DNA from: Carex sylvatica
Lineage: Eukaryota; Streptophyta; Magnoliopsida; Poales; Cyperaceae
Direction of reading: 5' to 3'
Length of the DNA: 64,000 nucleotides
NCBI GenBank assembly: GCA_964058845.1
Contig: CAXKVR010000045.1
Location: 372,001 to 436,000 of the forward strand
In this document: piece after piece, positions 60,120 to 64,000 of the stretch
Layout: the number at the start of each line of letters is the position of its first letter
Numbering within the stretch: the first letter of the stretch is position 1
Translations under genes and position numbers: made by a program
Notes under the pieces: generated by a model
Told to the model about the DNA's origin: nothing
Database searches by the model: none
The model's input: the letters and a program-made list of their open reading frames with translations, nothing else

Positions 60120-62435
60120 TTAATCAGATAAGGAGTTGGGACCGAAACTGGAGGAATAAATTAAATCAATAAATTTGCCCAACCAACTATCGTCTTGTAT
60201 TTGCGCATTTGAAAAACAGACTACTTGTCGTGGCCCCCATTCCTCCTCCAAGTAGCGGTCCATCCTCCAAACCACCACTTGGTCATTATCATCATTCATA
60301 CAAACGAGTGATAATTTTGTACTCCGCAGTGTGATCTTTGCGCAGTGTTTGCTTTCGAAATCTTGAAATTCGACAGGAAGGAAGGGCGATCAGCTTCCAT
60401 GTCTCTTTGTGCATGTTGAATGCGAGTATTCCCTGTTGCGTGAACCACTGCATGGACCCGTGCACAAAAACTGCCCCATCACGACGCCAGTCGCCTGGAA
60501 AGCGGATGTCTTGATTTATATCATTGCACCTGTGCCATTTTCAAGCTCGTGAGTCAAATACCTCACAATGAAGGTACAAGGACCTGCCACTATGTGGTAA
60601 TGAGAATCGCACAATTTTGAATTCCTGCCTAGACTGGCAACTATTGCAGTAGCTGCTGTCTCAAATCTTTTGCATAGTAATTGTACTCAGATTATGCACT
60701 TGAGTATATAGTAAAAAACGATTGCAATATGCAAATGAAAGTAGTAAAAGAGTTACATACTAATATGTATTGATAGATCTAATAACATTTGAAAAGGCTC
60801 TATAAAATGAACAGTCTAAATTTTAAAAAATAAACGCATGTTTATATAAATAGGATCAAGTATTGGAGAAAGCCAGGCTGGTATTGCTGCATGACTAACC
60901 TTTGAAAATAATATCCCCATAATTAACGTTGTAATAATTACAAAAGTATAAGCTGGCTATCTTAATTTTTGAAACAAAGCTTAGCTATTACCTGTTGAAT
61001 AATTTATTAAAGAGAAGTTTACTAAACCAGAACTTATCTATAGCCCATACTTTTTGTTTATTTCCTTATTTAGGTTCATAACTAATTGTCTTTATTTGAA
61101 ATAATATTTCCTTCTCTGCATTTATGTATAACTGTAGGTAATTAGCTCCTGATATTATTGATTAAAAAATAATAAATAAAGAAGGGTTAAATATTTCAAA
61201 CTAAAAATCTACCTCCAACTTCAATTGAATTTTTTATTTTATTTTTATCTTCAAGCCCGTAGGCATTCTTTCGTCCAGCCAAACGTTTACCACTGGTATC
61301 AATAAATTACAGACTTGTTATAATTAAGCCTCTCTGTACCAGAACCCGGTACATCTCTGCTATACCCCTCTTTAGAAAACTTACAAAAAGTATATTTCAT
61401 ACCATACCAGTAAACAAATCAGAGAACCCCGTACCAGTAGGCACATCTGAGTACTTTTCCATTGAAAGTAACAAATTCTATATAGAAACAAACACGTTTC
61501 CATAGATATGGTCCAATATTATTCAAATTCAAGGCATGAATACTTTTATTTTATAAACGATTTACTAGCTTTTTAAATAAAATACCGTTCCCAGGTTACT
61601 ATATATTCAATCTAGACTATTCTAATTAAGAATATATTTGATTTGTTATCATATATTAAGTAATTTATTTTTAAAATGTTACATGTTGTACATATGCAGA
61701 TCAGCGAATGACATACAAAGATGCATATTTTTGAAACAGTTTCTACACATGAAAATTAAATGATTTCTTAGATAAATTTGGTCAAAATGGAAAAATGCAC
61801 CAATTTATTTTTGGAACTAGATAGGGGTTTTTGAAAATTAGTCTTTAATTGACATGACGTGTCTATTTTTATGTAATTTTCAGTCGCATATGCATAAGCA
61901 GGCTGTATAGAAGGAATTTAAGTCATATTATTAATTAAATCACCATAAACAACGCATATCATATGCGCACAATTAAAATCTAGATGTGCATACCTGAGCT
62001 TTGGATTTGGTATTGTCCAGCACTGTCTCGTGGCTGGGTTTGGTATTGCCCAACACAACAAATGAGGCCGCAACATTGAGATACAGTCTCGACAGTTGTG
62101 TATCTTTGCCTTAAAATTTTGTCGAAAACTTCACATCTTGAAGGACCGTCTTCTGTGCATTTCATAGCAAGTCGATCCGGCATAAAGGAATAATTGCTTT
62201 CATTGTGAATCAAGTACCCACATAGATGCTTAGATTGGCGTGATTTGACATATGGATCACTCACCAGTTTGTTAAACTTATGGTTGATCTCGAGACAAAC
62301 TGAGAGATCATCGGAATGCAAATGAGTTAGTATTTCAACGAAAGCATCATCTGGTAATACTATGTCGATCAGTAACAGAGTGCTTGCAATCATGATTAGT
62401 AACTTGGGTTTGATTAATATGTGAGGAACAAGCAC
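60120..62435 (-). pseudogene. F-box / F-box-associated protein gene, disabled
   Basis: Exon 1 (62435 to about 61993, minus strand) carries an F-box near residues 26-65: IVLPDDAFVEILTHLHSDDL ... FNKLVSDPYV. A CCGLICCVGQYQ segment follows like the start of an F-box-associated domain, and it ends at a GTATGC donor. After an intron of about 1.3 kb, exon 2 (about 60659-60120) reads QEFKIVRFSLPHSGRSLYLH, CEVFDSRA, stop, KWHRCNDI, then GILAFNMHKETWKLIALP. The stop (TGA at 60543-60541) replaces the Trp usual in this motif. Near 60380 the frame shifts (a CTTCCTTCC stretch) before KITLRSTKLSLVCMNDDNDQ and VVVWRMDRYLEEEWG. F-box proteins are substrate receptors of SCF ubiquitin ligases. Two independent lesions suggest a pseudogene; a truncated F-box-only product is possible. 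Confidence 0.82.
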
Positions 62436-62471
62436 AAGAGAGCTCAGGTTTTTATGGCTGAGTTCAATGGC

Positions 62472-62480
62472 TTATATATA
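62472..62480 (-). promoter_or_regulatory. Possible TATA box of the F-box locus
   Basis: The minus strand reads TATATATAAG about 36 bases before the first ATG (62435). The leader would be very short, or translation would start at the second ATG (62393), which lies closer to the F-box. Confidence 0.4.
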
Positions 62481-62950
62481 CAATTTGAGGCAGTATGGAT
62501 TTTTATTATTTTGAGCAATTCTTAAGAAGGGGCAACCATTTTGGACGCTGACTTTCTAATTTTGAGGTGAGTAGAAACTTTTCCTTTTATATTAAGATTA
62601 ACCCTTAATTAATACTCCTTGCGTCTTTTTTTTCTTCTTCCATATTTGGACGATAACTCCCGTTTTTTCTAATATCAGCATCAAACCTCAATTCGCATTA
62701 ATTAATCAGGATCAAAATAGCAAGTGTAATTCATTAGTAACCTTATATTGGAATTTAAATCCAGTGCAATTACTTACCGAGTAGAATGAAGATCTGAATC
62801 GTCTGATTCAATCTTGTACGAATCTCAAAACAGACCCGATATATTCTAAATAAGTAACCAATTAATTATAGCTCGATATGCATTAGCGGGCTTTACAAAT
62901 TAATTATAGAACGACTGGGAATATTCTACTCCGACGATAAATTTAGTTAC

Positions 62951-63250
62951 TTAGATCTGCCTTTGCTGAAATTGCGTAGAGGGATGCCGTACTTGTATCC
63001 ACTCTTGCTGCTCCTCCCTCCGACGATTATAATACAACCTAGAACGCCCAAAAGCCCAAACCATGTTTGACCGCACAAAGGAAACGGAGTTCATATTTCT
63101 GTCAATTGTTTGGGCCGAGTACTTCCCAGCCCGTATTTCCCGTGCAATAGAATTGATAGCTGGTACAGACCGCAAGCTTGAAATTTTGAATCCAAAATCA
63201 ATTAGCACCGTGTAAAGCTCCTCTCCAACTGAAGAACTACTTTCTGACAA
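62951..63250 (-). CDS. Unrecognised open frame, possible gene fragment
   Basis: This minus-strand frame stays open from about 63306 to 62951. It reads HFSTENIGEIGSLSESSSSV, GEELYTVLIDFGFKISSLRS and VPAINSIAREIRAGKYSAQT, ending in a basic, Gln-rich tail (YNRRREEQQEW ...). Composition is coding-like and GC-richer than its flanks. No ATG begins it (the first Met lies far inside), so it is probably the last exon of a broken gene or a retro-copy. I do not recognise the family. It lies upstream of the F-box locus on the same strand. Confidence 0.4.
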   Translation of the reverse strand: MSESSSSVGEELYTVLIDFGFKISSLRSVPAINSIAREIRAGKYSAQTIDRNMNSVSFVRSNMVWAFGRSRLYYNRRREEQQEWIQVRHPSTQFQQRQI

Positions 63251-63515
63251 GCTGCCAATTTCGCCAATGTTCTCTGTTGAAAAATGCTGGTTAAGAGATG
63301 AAACCTAGGCTTTAAAATTTTCACCTGAACAAACCAATTATGGGCAACTTAGCCTGTTGGAACGACTTTCTACAAACATGATGTTTGTCTGTTCAAATTA
63401 CGGTAAGGATGCCAAGGTTGACTGAATTACAAAAAAAAGTATAGCAATAGCATGATATTGGTTTCACAACTTCTTTCAGTTATTCAGTGTGTTTGTAGGT
63501 AAATATTTTAATAGA

Positions 63516-63665
63516 GCAGTTTTGGCTTCATGCAGCACACGGACTATAGAATCAAAACAGCACTGTATATCTTCATAGGTCGATGGGACTGGTGGGGAAG
63601 AAACTCAAGCAAGCCAAAGTATCTATTGGAGTATATAGTTTGTGCACTGCATGAAGTCACAATTT
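63516..63665. repeat. Small inverted-repeat MITE, copy 2
   Basis: It opens GCAGTTTTGGCTTCATGCAG and closes GTGCACTGCATGAAGTCACA, inverted. It shares ATAGAATCAAAACA with 1654-1727 but has about 75 extra internal bases. Confidence 0.55.
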
Positions 63666-63794
63666 CTTTGTTAAAATCTTTACCCATGTTTGTATGTGTT
63701 TCGAAAAAGAGGCACTACTAAATCGAGTAAGGCTAGGGTGCTATGGGTTGCATAGAGGGCTACGGTGCTACGACTCAATATTCGAGTTTTTAAA

Positions 63795-64000
63795 ATCCTA
63801 ACAGTCGATTCGAACCGTTCACCTTGTTCTCCATATTAATATGTGTCTGGAGACCAAATTTTACATTTTACTAGATCTAAATAATTCTGCACTATTCAAA
63901 TATTTGATTTTCTAACTATCTAAATAAATAGTAAAAAAAATTCAAAAAATATAAAATTTGGTCTCCAAACACATATTAATATGGAGAACAAGATGAACGG
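63795..64000. repeat. Foldback element family A, truncated by the window edge
   Basis: The left arm (CGAACCGTTCACCTTGTTCT, ATATTAATATGTGTCTGGAG, ACCAAATTTTACATTTTA) is mirrored from about 63920 (TATAAAATTTGGTCTCC, ACACATATTAATATGGAGAA). The right terminus lies beyond the window. Confidence 0.7.

Overview
The window is plant nuclear DNA, almost certainly from a eudicot: it is AT-rich, its genes have short exons and GT-AG introns, and the gene families (tau-class glutathione transferase, mitochondrial gamma carbonic anhydrase, PPR, F-box) are plant ones. I could not identify the species. No tRNA, rRNA, CRISPR array or operon is visible.

Three intact protein genes are supported, all on the minus strand. 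They are a Golgi-type GT-A glycosyltransferase-like protein (3126-6167, 3 exons, 604 aa), a gamma carbonic anhydrase subunit of mitochondrial complex I (7278-10420, 5 exons, 266 aa) and a tau-class glutathione S-transferase (24337-25429, 2 exons, 257 aa). They have no obvious joint function. Broken genes are a CDK/MHK-like protein kinase fragment (12778-13371), an unrecognised exon series (14362-14830), a PPR fragment (58635-59000) and an F-box/F-box-associated gene (60120-62435) with a nonsense codon and a frameshift. An unrecognised open frame lies at 62951-63250.

Everything else is a transposon graveyard. From 10.7 to 17.8 kb there are two related foldback elements (one a head-to-tail dimer), a CACTA-type terminus, kinase exon fragments, a LINE reverse-transcriptase remnant and the 3' part of an LTR. 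From 20 to 51 kb there are many MITEs, several with clear 9-bp target duplications (Mutator-type), long palindromes, short tandem arrays and a perfect solo LTR at 40699-42565.

The most striking structure is at 51425-59461. It is an 8.0-kb Mutator-like element with about 150-bp terminal inverted repeats and a perfect 9-bp target duplication (TTGCTCTAG). It has no visible transposase, carries exon-like pieces and a PPR fragment, and has been hit twice by the same LTR family, leaving two solo LTRs with perfect 5-bp duplications. I read it as a non-autonomous, gene-fragment-carrying Pack-MULE, about 4.3 kb before the LTR insertions.
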